DNA of 62,146 nt from positions 1 through 62,146 of the forward strand of contig NZ_CAMXWS010000009.1 of NCBI RefSeq assembly GCF_947253065.1, given 5' to 3'. This stretch comes from an uncultured Corynebacterium sp. GTDB lineage: Bacteria; Actinomycetota; Actinomycetes; Mycobacteriales; Mycobacteriaceae. A program made the translations under genes and the position numbers. The notes under the pieces were generated by a model. That model saw only the letters and a list, made by a program, of their open reading frames with translations, did not search any database and was not told the DNA's origin. This document shows positions 43,647 through 51,988 of the stretch, piece by piece; the first letter of the stretch is position 1, and each line of letters starts with the position of its first letter.

Positions 43647-45127
43647 TGGCTGAATACACCATTCCGACTGAAGGCTTGACCAGCCTTCCGGCACACGTTC
43701 TGGCGGAGAAGATCCAGGCTGGCGAGGTGACCTCGCGCGAGGTCACTCAGGCATTCCTTGATCGCATTGCAGAAACAGATGAGACCATCGGTGCATTCCT
43801 GCACGTTGGTGCGGAGGAAGCGCTGAAGACAGCTGATGAGGTCGACGCAGCGGTGAAAGCTGGTAAAGAACCGGCATCGCCGCTCGCCGGCGTCCCGCTG
43901 GCGCTCAAGGATTTGTTTGTCACTACCGATGCGCCGACCACGGCGGCATCGAAGATGCTTGAGGGCTACATGAGCCCGTATGACGCGACGATCGTGACCA
44001 AGATCCGCGAAGCAGGCATCCCGATTCTGGGCAAGACGAACTTGGACGAGTTCGCCATGGGTTCCTCCACGGAGAACTCTGCCTACAAGGTCACCCGCAA
44101 CCCGCACGACCTGGACCGCACTCCGGGTGGCTCCGGTGGTGGTACCGCGGCAGCGCTCGCTGCTGGCCAGGCACCGCTGGGCATTGGTACCGATACCGGC
44201 GGTTCGATTCGTCAGCCGGCATCCTTGACCGGCACCGTTGGCGTGAAGCCGACGTACGGTGCGGTGTCGCGCTACGGCATGATCGCGAACGCATCCTCGC
44301 TCGACCAGTGCGGTCCGTGCGCCAATAACGTGCTGGACACCGCGCTTTTGCACGAGGTCATTGCTGGCCACGATGAGTTTGACGCAACCAGCGTTGATCG
44401 TCCGGTTAATTCCGTTGTTGAGGCGGCGAAGCAGGGTGCTTCGGGCGATCTTTCCGGCGTGAAGGTCGGCCGCGTGAAGCAGTTCGGTGGCGAAGGTACG
44501 CAGGCAGGCGTTACGGAGGCCGTCGATAAGGCGATCGCACAGCTTGAAGCTCAGGGCGCGGAGATCGTCGAGGTTGATTGCCCGACGTTTGAGCACGTCA
44601 TGGGTGCGTACTACATCATTCAGACCTCGGAGGTCAGCTCGAACCTCGCGCGTTTCGACGGCATGCGTTACGGCCAGCGCGTCGGTGACGACGGCAAGAA
44701 TTCCGCCGAAGAGGTCATGGCTCTGACCCGTGGTGAAGGCTTCGGTGATGAGGTCAAGCGCCGCGTCATCCTGGGCACGTACGCGCTTTCCGTCGGTTAC
44801 TACGACGCGTACTACCTGCAGGCCCAGCGCATTCGTACGCTGATTGCGCAGGACTTTGCCAAGGCCTTCGAGCAGGTAGACATCATCGCTGGTCCGGCAA
44901 CGCCGACCACAGCATTCAAGCTGGGCGACAAGGTCGATGACCCGTTGGCGATGTACAACTTTGACCTGTTCACCCTGCCGCTGAACCTGGCTGGTCTGCC
45001 GGGCATGTCCGTTCCGGCAGGCACCGCCTCGGATACCGGCCTGCCGGTTGGTCTGCAGTTGATCGCACCGGCGTTCGCTGACGAGCGCCTCTACCGCGTG
45101 GCAGCAGCTTTTGAAGCCCGCCGTTAA
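43646..45127 (+). CDS. gatA: Glu-tRNA(Gln)/Asp-tRNA(Asn) amidotransferase subunit A
   Basis: Amidase subunit that releases ammonia from glutamine. 493 residues. The Ser-cisSer-Lys triad is visible: Lys in PLALKDLFVT, cis-Ser in TPGGSGGGTAAAL, nucleophile Ser in TDTGGSIRQPAS. Overlaps gatC by one base; its 3' end overlaps the MFS gene. Confidence 0.97.
   Translation: MAEYTIPTEGLTSLPAHVLAEKIQAGEVTSREVTQAFLDRIAETDETIGAFLHVGAEEALKTADEVDAAVKAGKEPASPLAGVPLALKDLFVTTDAPTTAASKMLEGYMSPYDATIVTKIREAGIPILGKTNLDEFAMGSSTENSAYKVTRNPHDLDRTPGGSGGGTAAALAAGQAPLGIGTDTGGSIRQPASLTGTVGVKPTYGAVSRYGMIANASSLDQCGPCANNVLDTALLHEVIAGHDEFDATSVDRPVNSVVEAAKQGASGDLSGVKVGRVKQFGGEGTQAGVTEAVDKAIAQLEAQGAEIVEVDCPTFEHVMGAYYIIQTSEVSSNLARFDGMRYGQRVGDDGKNSAEEVMALTRGEGFGDEVKRRVILGTYALSVGYYDAYYLQAQRIRTLIAQDFAKAFEQVDIIAGPATPTTAFKLGDKVDDPLAMYNFDLFTLPLNLAGLPGMSVPAGTASDTGLPVGLQLIAPAFADERLYRVAAAFEARR
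44521..44531 (-). repeat. CCTTATCGACG word, copy 16 (first base C)
   Basis: In gatA, antisense; Val-Asp-Lys. Confidence 0.9.
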
Positions 45128-46454
45128 TCCCTGGAATACCCTCGCAGCTTTGGCTGCGGGGTATTTTCTCGTTTTGATTGATCAGGGCTTTATGCCCGTG
45201 ATCACCCCGCTATTGCCATTCGACGTTGGCAATGCAGTGTGGCTGACCAGCATCTATCTGCTGTGCACCGTTGCCCCGATGCCTGCCACTGGCCGGCTGG
45301 GCGATACCTATGGGCAACGCCGGGTCTTTTTGGTCGGACTCGCTTTCTACGTCGTCGCGCTGGTGTTGGCGGGCGCATCGTGGTCATTTGGATCGCTCGT
45401 CGTTGCACGTGGCCTCCAAGGCTTCGGCGCTGCCGTTTTCCTGCCGCAGGCATTTGGTCTGATCCCCCGCGTTTTCTCTGCAGATAAGCAGGGACGTGCT
45501 TTTGCCACTTGGGGCGTGATTGGTTCCGTGGCTTCCTTGATCGGGCCAGTCGCCGGTGGTGCAGTCGCGGAGTTCTATGGCTGGCGAGCGGCGTTTTATG
45601 CGCAGGCTGTACTCGGTCTCGCAGCGCTCATTGCCGGGCTGATCGCTCTGCCAAAACTACCGACGGGACAGCAGCGCATTTACCTTCTTCCTGTCCTGTT
45701 GTCTTTCGGCGGATTGGGCTGCCTGGTCTATGGCATCCAATTCGGGCAGTGGCTGACCATTGTGCTGGGCGTGGTACTGCTTGCCTCGCTCGTCTACGCT
45801 GCGCGCACCGGTGAGGACCATGGGTTCCTGCCCGTGGAATTGTTGCGTGACCGTGCGTTTGCTTTCGGTGCAGTTGGTGTGGCTGCGATGGGTTTTTCTG
45901 TCGCTTCGATGTTCATTCCGCTGATGTATTGGTTGCAATCGGTTGCCGGCGCAACGCCGACGGCTTCTGGTCTGATCACTGCGCCGATGTCGGTCTTTGC
46001 CCTGTTGCTCACGCCAGTAGCGGGCTATCTGACTGACCGGCGTGACCCGGGCCGGCTTTGCATGGCTGGCTTCACGGTCAGCGCTGCCGGGTTGGGTCTT
46101 GCGATCGCGTTGATCGCAGCTTCTGCCGATGTGTGGTGGTTCATGGCAGTAACGTCCTTGTTGGGCATAGGTGGTGCATTTGTATGGGCGCCGAATGCGG
46201 CGGTGACCATGCGCGGTATTGCTGATAGCCAGACGGGTGCGGCATCGGGGTTGTACAACACTGCTCGTCAGGTTGGCAGTGTGCTCGGTGTTGCGCTCGT
46301 GGGCATGGCGTTGGCCGCTGGGCCGATTGAAGCGACCGCAGGTTGGGCACTGGCTCTTCCTCTGGTGGCAATGGTCGTCGGTGCGCTCGCGTCATTCGCA
46401 CTCGGAATGTTTCCGGGGCACCGCGAACCAGACAGTGTCGCGCAATCGCGCTAG
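45111..46454 (+). CDS. MFS transporter (DHA2-like drug exporter)
   Basis: 447 residues, 12-14 membrane helices. The motif A region is GRLGDTYGQRRVF after helix 2, motif C is in GPVAGGAVAEFYGWRAAF. Probably proton-coupled efflux; the substrate is unknown. A TTG start inside the last codons of gatA (17-bp overlap) fits, because helix 1 begins right after it. Confidence 0.85.
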   Translation: MKPAVNPWNTLAALAAGYFLVLIDQGFMPVITPLLPFDVGNAVWLTSIYLLCTVAPMPATGRLGDTYGQRRVFLVGLAFYVVALVLAGASWSFGSLVVARGLQGFGAAVFLPQAFGLIPRVFSADKQGRAFATWGVIGSVASLIGPVAGGAVAEFYGWRAAFYAQAVLGLAALIAGLIALPKLPTGQQRIYLLPVLLSFGGLGCLVYGIQFGQWLTIVLGVVLLASLVYAARTGEDHGFLPVELLRDRAFAFGAVGVAAMGFSVASMFIPLMYWLQSVAGATPTASGLITAPMSVFALLLTPVAGYLTDRRDPGRLCMAGFTVSAAGLGLAIALIAASADVWWFMAVTSLLGIGGAFVWAPNAAVTMRGIADSQTGAASGLYNTARQVGSVLGVALVGMALAAGPIEATAGWALALPLVAMVVGALASFALGMFPGHREPDSVAQSR

Positions 46455-46464
46455 GGTAGAACTC

Positions 46465-47496
46465 ATGCGTCTTGCCACACTCACGTCCGGCGGCGACTGC
46501 CCCGGCCTCAATGCTGTCATCCGCGGAATTGTCCGCACCGCGAGCTCCGAATTCGGCTCTACCGTTGTGGGGTACCAGGACGGCTGGGTGGGGCTCATGG
46601 AAGACCTGCGTCAGGATCTTTATGACGATGCATTCATCGACTCGATCTTGCTTCGCGGCGGTACCATCCTGGGCACCGGTCGTTTGCACCCAGACAAATT
46701 CAAAGCGGGGCTTGACCAGATCAAGGCCAATCTGGATGATGCCGGGATCGATGCACTGATCCCGATCGGCGGCGAAGGCACGCTCAAGGGTGCAAAGTGG
46801 CTCTCCGATAACGGTATTCCCGTGGTGGGCGTGCCGAAGACGATTGATAATGACGTCAGTGCCACCGATTACACCTTCGGTTTCGACACTGCTGTGTCCG
46901 TGGCTACTGATGCGATCGACCGTTTGCACACCACGGCAGAGTCCCATAACCGCATCCTCATTGTTGAGGTGATGGGCCGCCACGTTGGTTGGATTGCGCT
47001 GCACGCTGGCATGGCGGGCGGTGCGCACTACACGGTCATTCCGGAAGACCCCTTCGACATCGAGGACATCTGTAAGGCGATGGAACGTCGCTTCCAGATG
47101 GGGGAGAAGTACGGCATCATCGTCGTCGCCGAGGGCGCAGTGCCGAAGGAAGGCACCATGGATGCTGGTCTGGGCGAGGAAGACGAGTTCGGCCACAAGA
47201 CCTTCACCGGCATGGGCCAGATCATCGGTGATGAGATTCACCGTCGTTTGGGCTATGACGTGCGCACTACGGTGCTTGGCCACACGCAGCGTGGCGGTAC
47301 ACCGACGGCGTATGACCGTGTGTTGGCTACCCGCTACGGCGTGCATGCAGCACGTGCTGCTCACGAAGGTAAATTCGGCACCACGGTGGCACTGCGCGGC
47401 GAGGACATCACGCTTGTTCCGCTCGGTGATGCGGTAGAAAACCTTAAGCGTGTACCGGAGCGTCGCATTCGTACTGCACGTTCCATGTTCGGTTAA
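46465..47496 (+). CDS. pfkA: 6-phosphofructokinase
   Basis: Glycolytic phosphorylation of fructose-6-phosphate. 343 residues: TSGGDCPGLNAVIRG, IGGEGTLKGAKWL, GVPKTIDNDV, GRHVGWIAL, LGHTQRGGTPTAYDR. The position deciding ATP versus pyrophosphate is Gly (GGEGT) combined with Lys (PKTIDND); this pair is usually ATP-dependent. TAGGGT ends 7 nt before the ATG, so leaderless. Confidence 0.95.
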   Translation: MRLATLTSGGDCPGLNAVIRGIVRTASSEFGSTVVGYQDGWVGLMEDLRQDLYDDAFIDSILLRGGTILGTGRLHPDKFKAGLDQIKANLDDAGIDALIPIGGEGTLKGAKWLSDNGIPVVGVPKTIDNDVSATDYTFGFDTAVSVATDAIDRLHTTAESHNRILIVEVMGRHVGWIALHAGMAGGAHYTVIPEDPFDIEDICKAMERRFQMGEKYGIIVVAEGAVPKEGTMDAGLGEEDEFGHKTFTGMGQIIGDEIHRRLGYDVRTTVLGHTQRGGTPTAYDRVLATRYGVHAARAAHEGKFGTTVALRGEDITLVPLGDAVENLKRVPERRIRTARSMFG

Positions 47497-47505
47497 AATC
47501 TGCGC

Positions 47506-48432
47506 GTGCGCACTCTTGTTACTGGTGGAGCCGGATTCATTGGCTCCCATGTTGTTGACCAGCTCTTAGAACATGGCCACAGTGTCTCTGTCATAGATGA
47601 TTTGAGCAGTGGACGTTCGGAGAATCTTGCTAACCACCCACATGTCGATCTGGTTGAGGCGGATATACGGGGCGAGGAGCTGGAGGGGATCGTCGATAAG
47701 CTGCGCCCTGAGGTGATTTTCCACCTGGCCGCGCAGATTGACGTGCGTAAGTCCGTTGAGGATCCGCTGCTTGATGCACGGACGAATATCCTCGCCACGA
47801 TCAATCTCGCGGAGGCTGCGAGGAAGGCTGGTGTGCGCAAGATCGTGCATACCTCTTCGGGCGGGTCGATTTACGGCACGCCGAGTGAGTTTCCCGTTGA
47901 CGAGTCTTTCCCGGTTGATCCGCACTCGCCGTACGCCGCATCGAAGCTGGCTGGCGAGCAGTATTTGGGTACGTACCGGCACCTTTATGGCATGCAGGCC
48001 AGCTTCATCGCGCCTGCGAATGTGTATGGTCCGCGGCAGAACCCGCACGGTGAAGCCGGCGTAGTGGCGATCTTTTCGGAAAACCTGCTGCACGGTAACC
48101 CGACGAAGATTTTTGGTGGCGGCACCAATACCCGCGACTATGTTTATGTCGGCGATGTCGCCCGTGCATTCGTCCTCGCAGCAGGCGAGCGCGGCAATGG
48201 AATGCGCTTCAATATCGGTACCGCGATCGAGACTTCTGACCGCGAGCTGCACAGCCTTGTCGCGCGGCACGCAGGTGCGCCAGATACGCCTGAAAATTTC
48301 CCGCCGCGGCTTGGCGACGTCCCCCGTTCCGCCCTGTCCTACCGCCGCGCCAAAGAAGTGCTGGGTTGGGAGCCGACCGTCGCGCTCGATGAAGGTGTTG
48401 GCCGGACAGTCGATTATTTCCGAGGAGCCTAA
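47506..48432 (+). CDS. NAD-dependent sugar epimerase (extended SDR, GalE-like)
   Basis: 308 residues: NAD loop TGGAGFIGSHVVDQL, FHLAAQIDVRKSV, and the active-site Tyr and Lys in SPYAASKLAGEQYL. Close to UDP-glucose 4-epimerases, which in corynebacteria supply UDP-galactose for arabinogalactan. GTG start; TAAAAT, which includes the pfkA stop codon, ends 6 nt upstream, so the start is probably leaderless. Val-Asp-Lys at 47691 is a copy of the repeated word. Confidence 0.88.
   Translation: MRTLVTGGAGFIGSHVVDQLLEHGHSVSVIDDLSSGRSENLANHPHVDLVEADIRGEELEGIVDKLRPEVIFHLAAQIDVRKSVEDPLLDARTNILATINLAEAARKAGVRKIVHTSSGGSIYGTPSEFPVDESFPVDPHSPYAASKLAGEQYLGTYRHLYGMQASFIAPANVYGPRQNPHGEAGVVAIFSENLLHGNPTKIFGGGTNTRDYVYVGDVARAFVLAAGERGNGMRFNIGTAIETSDRELHSLVARHAGAPDTPENFPPRLGDVPRSALSYRRAKEVLGWEPTVALDEGVGRTVDYFRGA
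47691..47701 (-). repeat. GCTTATCGACG word, copy 17
   Basis: In the epimerase gene, antisense; Val-Asp-Lys. Confidence 0.95.
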
Positions 48433-49016
48433 TGAATTTTTGTGAAACACCCACGATGAGCAATGAGTGGGTCACCTTGGAGCCACTCAGCCACGCGCAT
48501 GCGGAATCTCTTGCAGCGCATGTCGGTGACTTGTCGGAGCTTTGGTACCAGGACCACATTCCCGCGCCCGACGGTGTGCCGGAATACATCGAGAAGAACC
48601 TCGCTGACCAGCAGCGCAATGAGCGCGCGCCTTGGGCGATCGTGACTCCCGAAGGCCAGGCAGTCGGCGTGACCACGTTCCTGCACCCGGACCCGGCGAA
48701 CCGTAGCATTGAGATCGGTTCGACCTGGATCACCAAAGATGCTCAGGGCACGCCCTTCAACAAGGCCGCGAAGCTGCTCATGCTGCAGCGTGCTTTCGAG
48801 GATCTCGGGTGCCTGCGTGTAGAGATCAGGACGCACTACATGAACCGCCAGTCGCGCGCAGCCATTGAAAGTCTTGGCGCGAAGCTCGACGGGGTGCTTC
48901 GCCGCCACAAGATCCTTAAGAGCGGCTTGGTGCGCGACACCTGTGTTTACTCCATTCTCGATACAGAGTGGCCAGAGGTGAAAACCGCGTTGCTGGCGAA
49001 ACTGCGCAGCCGCTAG
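48432..49016 (+). CDS. GNAT acetyltransferase (RimJ/RimL type)
   Basis: 194 residues. Acetyl-CoA fold with TLEPLSHAHAESLAAHV, then WAIVTPEGQAVGVTTFLHPD, IEIGSTWI, and the RimJ/L-like VEIRTHYMNRQSRAAIESLGAKLDG. Probably acetylates a small molecule or protein N-terminus. TAATG overlap with the epimerase; stop overlaps the nadC stop in CTAG. Confidence 0.85.
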   Translation: MNFCETPTMSNEWVTLEPLSHAHAESLAAHVGDLSELWYQDHIPAPDGVPEYIEKNLADQQRNERAPWAIVTPEGQAVGVTTFLHPDPANRSIEIGSTWITKDAQGTPFNKAAKLLMLQRAFEDLGCLRVEIRTHYMNRQSRAAIESLGAKLDGVLRRHKILKSGLVRDTCVYSILDTEWPEVKTALLAKLRSR

Positions 49017-49873
49017 TCCGCATCCAAGCCGATATCGAGCACGCTTACCGAGTGGGTGAGTGCGCCGACGGCGAGGAAATCAACGCCGGTTTCGGCATAC
49101 GAGCGGGCGCTTTCGAGGTTGAGCCCACCAGAGGATTCTAATTTCGTTCCTGGTGACAGTGCATTTCGCTTATCGACGGCCACCCGTGTGCGCTCCACAC
49201 TGAAATTGTCCAGCATGACGAGGGCAGGGGAGTAGGCCAAGACCTCCTCGAGTTGGTCGAGGTTGTCTACCTCGATTTCGCGGGGGAGGTGGGGGAAGGC
49301 GTGGGTGGTGCGTCGATAAGCTTCTGCGACGCTTCCGACACTGGCGACGTGGTTGTCTTTGATGAGCACAGCGTCGCCCAAACCCATGCGGTGATTGACT
49401 CCGCCGCCGCAACGAACGGCGTACTTGGCTAGGTCGCGGTAGCCCGGCAGTGTCTTGCGTGAATCGCGAACGTGGGCTTTTGTGCCGCTCAATTCTTCTG
49501 TCCAACGGTGCGTTTGCGTAGCGATGCCGCTGGCGTACGTGAGCAAGTTCAACGTGGTGCGCTCCGCGGACAAGATCGCACGCGCTGGTCCTGTGACCGT
49601 GGCGAGCTTGTCTCCGGGGGCGACCGTATCGCCGTCCTGTGCATGAATGGTCACGGTGATCTCGGGGGAGAGCTCTTGCATGGTCCACTCAATGACAGCG
49701 AGACCCGCTACGACGCCTGGCTTTCGTGGAACGAAATGCGCGGTCATCTGTACGTCTGCGTCAATGGTCGCCTCCGTTGTCGCATCTGGGCCGTAGGCGA
49801 AATCTTCGTCGAGGCCGAGGCGGATGAGCCGCTGCGTGGCCTCTTTGTTGAGTACCTGTTCTTGTTGACTCAC
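49013..49873 (-). CDS. nadC: Nicotinate-nucleotide pyrophosphorylase
   Basis: Quinolinate phosphoribosyltransferase of NAD synthesis. 286 residues: LNLLTYASGIATQTHRW, VRDSRKTLPGYRDLAKYAVRCGGGVNHRMGL-type core (KTLPGYRDLAKYAV), ILIKDNH-like AVLIKDNHVAS, LESSGGLNLE and VDFLAVGALTHS. Follows nadA by 6 bp. Two copies of the repeated word lie 143 bp apart on opposite strands; the second reads Ala-Tyr-Arg-Arg, the only coding copy in an unusual phase. Confidence 0.96.
   Translation of the reverse strand: MSQQEQVLNKEATQRLIRLGLDEDFAYGPDATTEATIDADVQMTAHFVPRKPGVVAGLAVIEWTMQELSPEITVTIHAQDGDTVAPGDKLATVTGPARAILSAERTTLNLLTYASGIATQTHRWTEELSGTKAHVRDSRKTLPGYRDLAKYAVRCGGGVNHRMGLGDAVLIKDNHVASVGSVAEAYRRTTHAFPHLPREIEVDNLDQLEEVLAYSPALVMLDNFSVERTRVAVDKRNALSPGTKLESSGGLNLESARSYAETGVDFLAVGALTHSVSVLDIGLDAD
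49168..49178 (+). repeat. GCTTATCGACG word, copy 18
   Basis: In nadC, antisense; Val-Asp-Lys. Confidence 0.95.
49311..49321 (-). repeat. GCTTATCGACG word, copy 19
   Basis: In nadC, sense, but in a different phase (Ala-Tyr-Arg-Arg). Inverted relative to copy 18. Confidence 0.95.
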
Positions 49874-49879
49874 GCCTGT

Positions 49880-50833
49880 CTACTCCCCGCTGCCGGGATT
49901 GCCGATGGCGATCATGCGCTCCAACGACTGGCGTGCCTTGGCTGCGACGTCTTCGGGCACCGTGACCTCATCGCGCATCTCGCGCAGGCTCGCGACGAGT
50001 TTTTCCGGCGTGATCATCTTCATGTACTTGCACGACGCTTGCGGGTTCACCGGCTGGAAGTCCGCCAAGGGAGCCTTCTTTTGCAGCTGGTGGAGCATGC
50101 CTACTTCGGTGGCGACGAGTACCGTTCCTTCCGTGTCACGGTCTGCCTGATCGAGCATCCCGCCGGTGGAAAGCATATGGACGCGCTCAGGCGCAATAAC
50201 GCCTTCGGTAGCCAGGTAGAGGGCAGAATTCGCGCAACCGCACTCCGGGTGGATATACAGCGGTGCATCCGGGTGGGCAGCTGCTTGGTCGGCTAATTCT
50301 TTGCCATTGATGCCGGCGTGGACATGGCATTCGCCAGCCCAAATCAGCATGTTCTCCCGGCCTGTCTGGCGCTTGACATGGGCGCCGAGGAACTGGTCGG
50401 GGCAGAACAGAATCTCCCGATCCGGGTCGATGGAATTGACCACATCGACTGCATTGGAGGACGTGCAGCAGACATCGGTGAGAGCCTTGACCTCAGCTGT
50501 GGTGTTGACGTAGCTGACCACGACGGCGCCCGGGTGCTCGTCCTTCCATGCCTGGAGCTGCTCGGCCGTTATCGAATCCGCCAGGGAGCAACCAGCTTCT
50601 GCGTCCGGGATGAGCACGGTCTTTTCGGGGCTCAAGATCTTGGCGCTTTCCGCCATGAAGTGCACCCCGCAAAACACAATCACATCTGCATCGGTCTTCG
50701 CTGCAATGCGGGACAGCGCCAGGGAATCACCAGTGAAATCGGCGATGTCCTGAATCTCTGGGATTTGGTAGTTATGCGCCAAGATGACGGCGTTGCGTTC
50801 TTCTTTGAGTTTTTGCACTTCATCGATCCACAT
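49880..50833 (-). CDS. nadA: Quinolinate synthase, short type
   Basis: Condenses iminoaspartate with dihydroxyacetone phosphate using a [4Fe-4S] cluster. About 317 residues from the ATG at 50831-50833. The three cluster Cys lie in IVFCGVHFMAE, DVCCTSSNAV and ASCKYMKM. It lacks the long N-terminus of the C. glutamicum-type enzyme and resembles the short NadA form of Thermotoga and archaea. No nadB is nearby. ATG chosen because the longer frame runs through the dyad at 50875. Confidence 0.93.
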   Translation of the reverse strand: MWIDEVQKLKEERNAVILAHNYQIPEIQDIADFTGDSLALSRIAAKTDADVIVFCGVHFMAESAKILSPEKTVLIPDAEAGCSLADSITAEQLQAWKDEHPGAVVVSYVNTTAEVKALTDVCCTSSNAVDVVNSIDPDREILFCPDQFLGAHVKRQTGRENMLIWAGECHVHAGINGKELADQAAAHPDAPLYIHPECGCANSALYLATEGVIAPERVHMLSTGGMLDQADRDTEGTVLVATEVGMLHQLQKKAPLADFQPVNPQASCKYMKMITPEKLVASLREMRDEVTVPEDVAAKARQSLERMIAIGNPGSGE

Positions 50834-50874
50834 GCACTCAATGTAGCCCTCTTGCCGGGATTTTTGGGTGACAT

Positions 50875-50890
50875 AGATGCAGACGCATCT
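50875..50890. promoter_or_regulatory. Dyad upstream of nadA
   Basis: AGATGC (50875-50880) and GCATCT (50885-50890) with a 4-bp spacer, 42 bp before the nadA start. Candidate operator for the nadA-nadC operon. Confidence 0.45.
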
Positions 50891-50909
50891 TCTCATGATT
50901 GGTGGGGAC

Positions 50910-50932
50910 CCTAGTGCAGGCGTATCACTAGG
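50910..50932. promoter_or_regulatory. Dyad between nadA and the BASS transporter
   Basis: CCTAGTG (50910-50916) and CACTAGG (50926-50932), perfect 7-bp arms, 9-bp spacer. Lies about where the -35 of the transporter promoter should be. Confidence 0.5.
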
Positions 50933-50949
50933 TGGACGCTATAGTCCAC
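50932..50949 (+). promoter_or_regulatory. Dyad over the -10 box of the BASS transporter
   Basis: GTGGAC (50932-50937) and GTCCAC (50944-50949) enclose most of TATAGT (50940-50945), the -10 box that ends 7 nt before the ATG. A protein bound here would block transcription. Confidence 0.5.
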
Positions 50950-50952
50950 GAT

Positions 50953-51939
50953 ATGGAATCGACGGAACTTGAACAGAAAGCACAAGCTGAGGAGCGTTCA
51001 GCGTTCATCGCGGCACTCGGCTTCCCTTTGCTCGTGATCGCCGGTGGAATCATCGGCTTTGCTGCCCCGGGAGTCATCGAACCAATTTCAGGTTGGACGA
51101 CGTGGCTGCTGGGTATCGTCATGTTCGGCATGGGGCTCACCCTCACTGGCAAAGACTTCGTCTTAGTTGCTAAGCGGCCGCTTCCGGTCGTCATCGGTGT
51201 TGTCGCACAGTTCGTGATCATGCCGTTGGCTGCAGTTGCGCTCACGTGGGCGTTGCGCCTGCCGCCGGAAATCGCTGCTGGTGTGATCCTGGTTGGCTGT
51301 GCGCCTGGTGGTACATCGTCGAATGTTGTGTCGTACCTTTCGCGCGGTGATGTCGCGTTGTCCGTGACCATGACCTCCGTATCCACGTTGCTCGCGCCGA
51401 TCTTGACCCCGCTGTTGACGCTGTGGCTGGCTGGCGAGCATATGGACGTCGCCGCTGGCCCGATGGCGTGGTCGATCGTGAAGATGGTCATTGTTCCGGT
51501 CGGCCTTGGTCTGCTGGTGCGTCTGGTCGTACCCCGCTTTGTTGCAGCTGTCCTGCCGGGCCTGCCGTGGGTCTCTGTAGTCGCGATTGCGATGATTGTT
51601 GCCATCGTTGTTGCTGGTTCGCGCGACAAGCTGGCTCAAGCCGGTCTCATTGTTCTGCTGGCCGTGATTTTGCACAACGGTCTCGGCTACATCCTGGGAT
51701 ATGTCACAGGCAAGGTCACGGGTCAGCCGGAGGCAGGTTCGCGCACCATGGCTGTGGAAGTGGGTATGCAGAATTCCGGTATGGCAGCCACACTTGCTGC
51801 TAGCTACCTGAGTCCATTGGCCGCATTGCCAGGCGCGGTGTTCTCCGTGTGGCACAACATTTCAGGGGCTGTTCTCGCCCTAATTTTCCGTGCGAAGGAT
51901 CGTAAGGCTGAGCAATCTTTAGCAGAGGTGGCTAACTAA
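50953..51939 (+). CDS. Bile acid:sodium symporter family (BASS) transporter
   Basis: 328 residues, about ten membrane helices. Family features: FGMGLTLTGKDF, VGCAPGGTSSNVVSYLSRGD (the first crossover and sodium site), VEVGMQNSGMAATLA (the second crossover). Bacterial members move organic anions such as pantoate, pyruvate or bile acids with sodium. The shared regulatory region with nadA suggests a link to NAD precursors, which is inference only. Leaderless start at the ATG. Confidence 0.88.
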   Translation: MESTELEQKAQAEERSAFIAALGFPLLVIAGGIIGFAAPGVIEPISGWTTWLLGIVMFGMGLTLTGKDFVLVAKRPLPVVIGVVAQFVIMPLAAVALTWALRLPPEIAAGVILVGCAPGGTSSNVVSYLSRGDVALSVTMTSVSTLLAPILTPLLTLWLAGEHMDVAAGPMAWSIVKMVIVPVGLGLLVRLVVPRFVAAVLPGLPWVSVVAIAMIVAIVVAGSRDKLAQAGLIVLLAVILHNGLGYILGYVTGKVTGQPEAGSRTMAVEVGMQNSGMAATLAASYLSPLAALPGAVFSVWHNISGAVLALIFRAKDRKAEQSLAEVAN

Positions 51940-51950
51940 CCGGAGCTATA

Positions 51951-51974
51951 GTGCCCACCGGCACATGTGGGCAC
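51951..51974. promoter_or_regulatory. Perfect inverted repeat upstream of gatB
   Basis: GTGCCCAC (51951-51958) and GTGGGCAC (51967-51974) with an 8-bp spacer, immediately before TACACT (51975-51980). No T-run follows on the plus strand, so it is more likely a protein-binding site than a terminator. Confidence 0.5.
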
Positions 51975-51988
51975 TACACTTGGCAACC

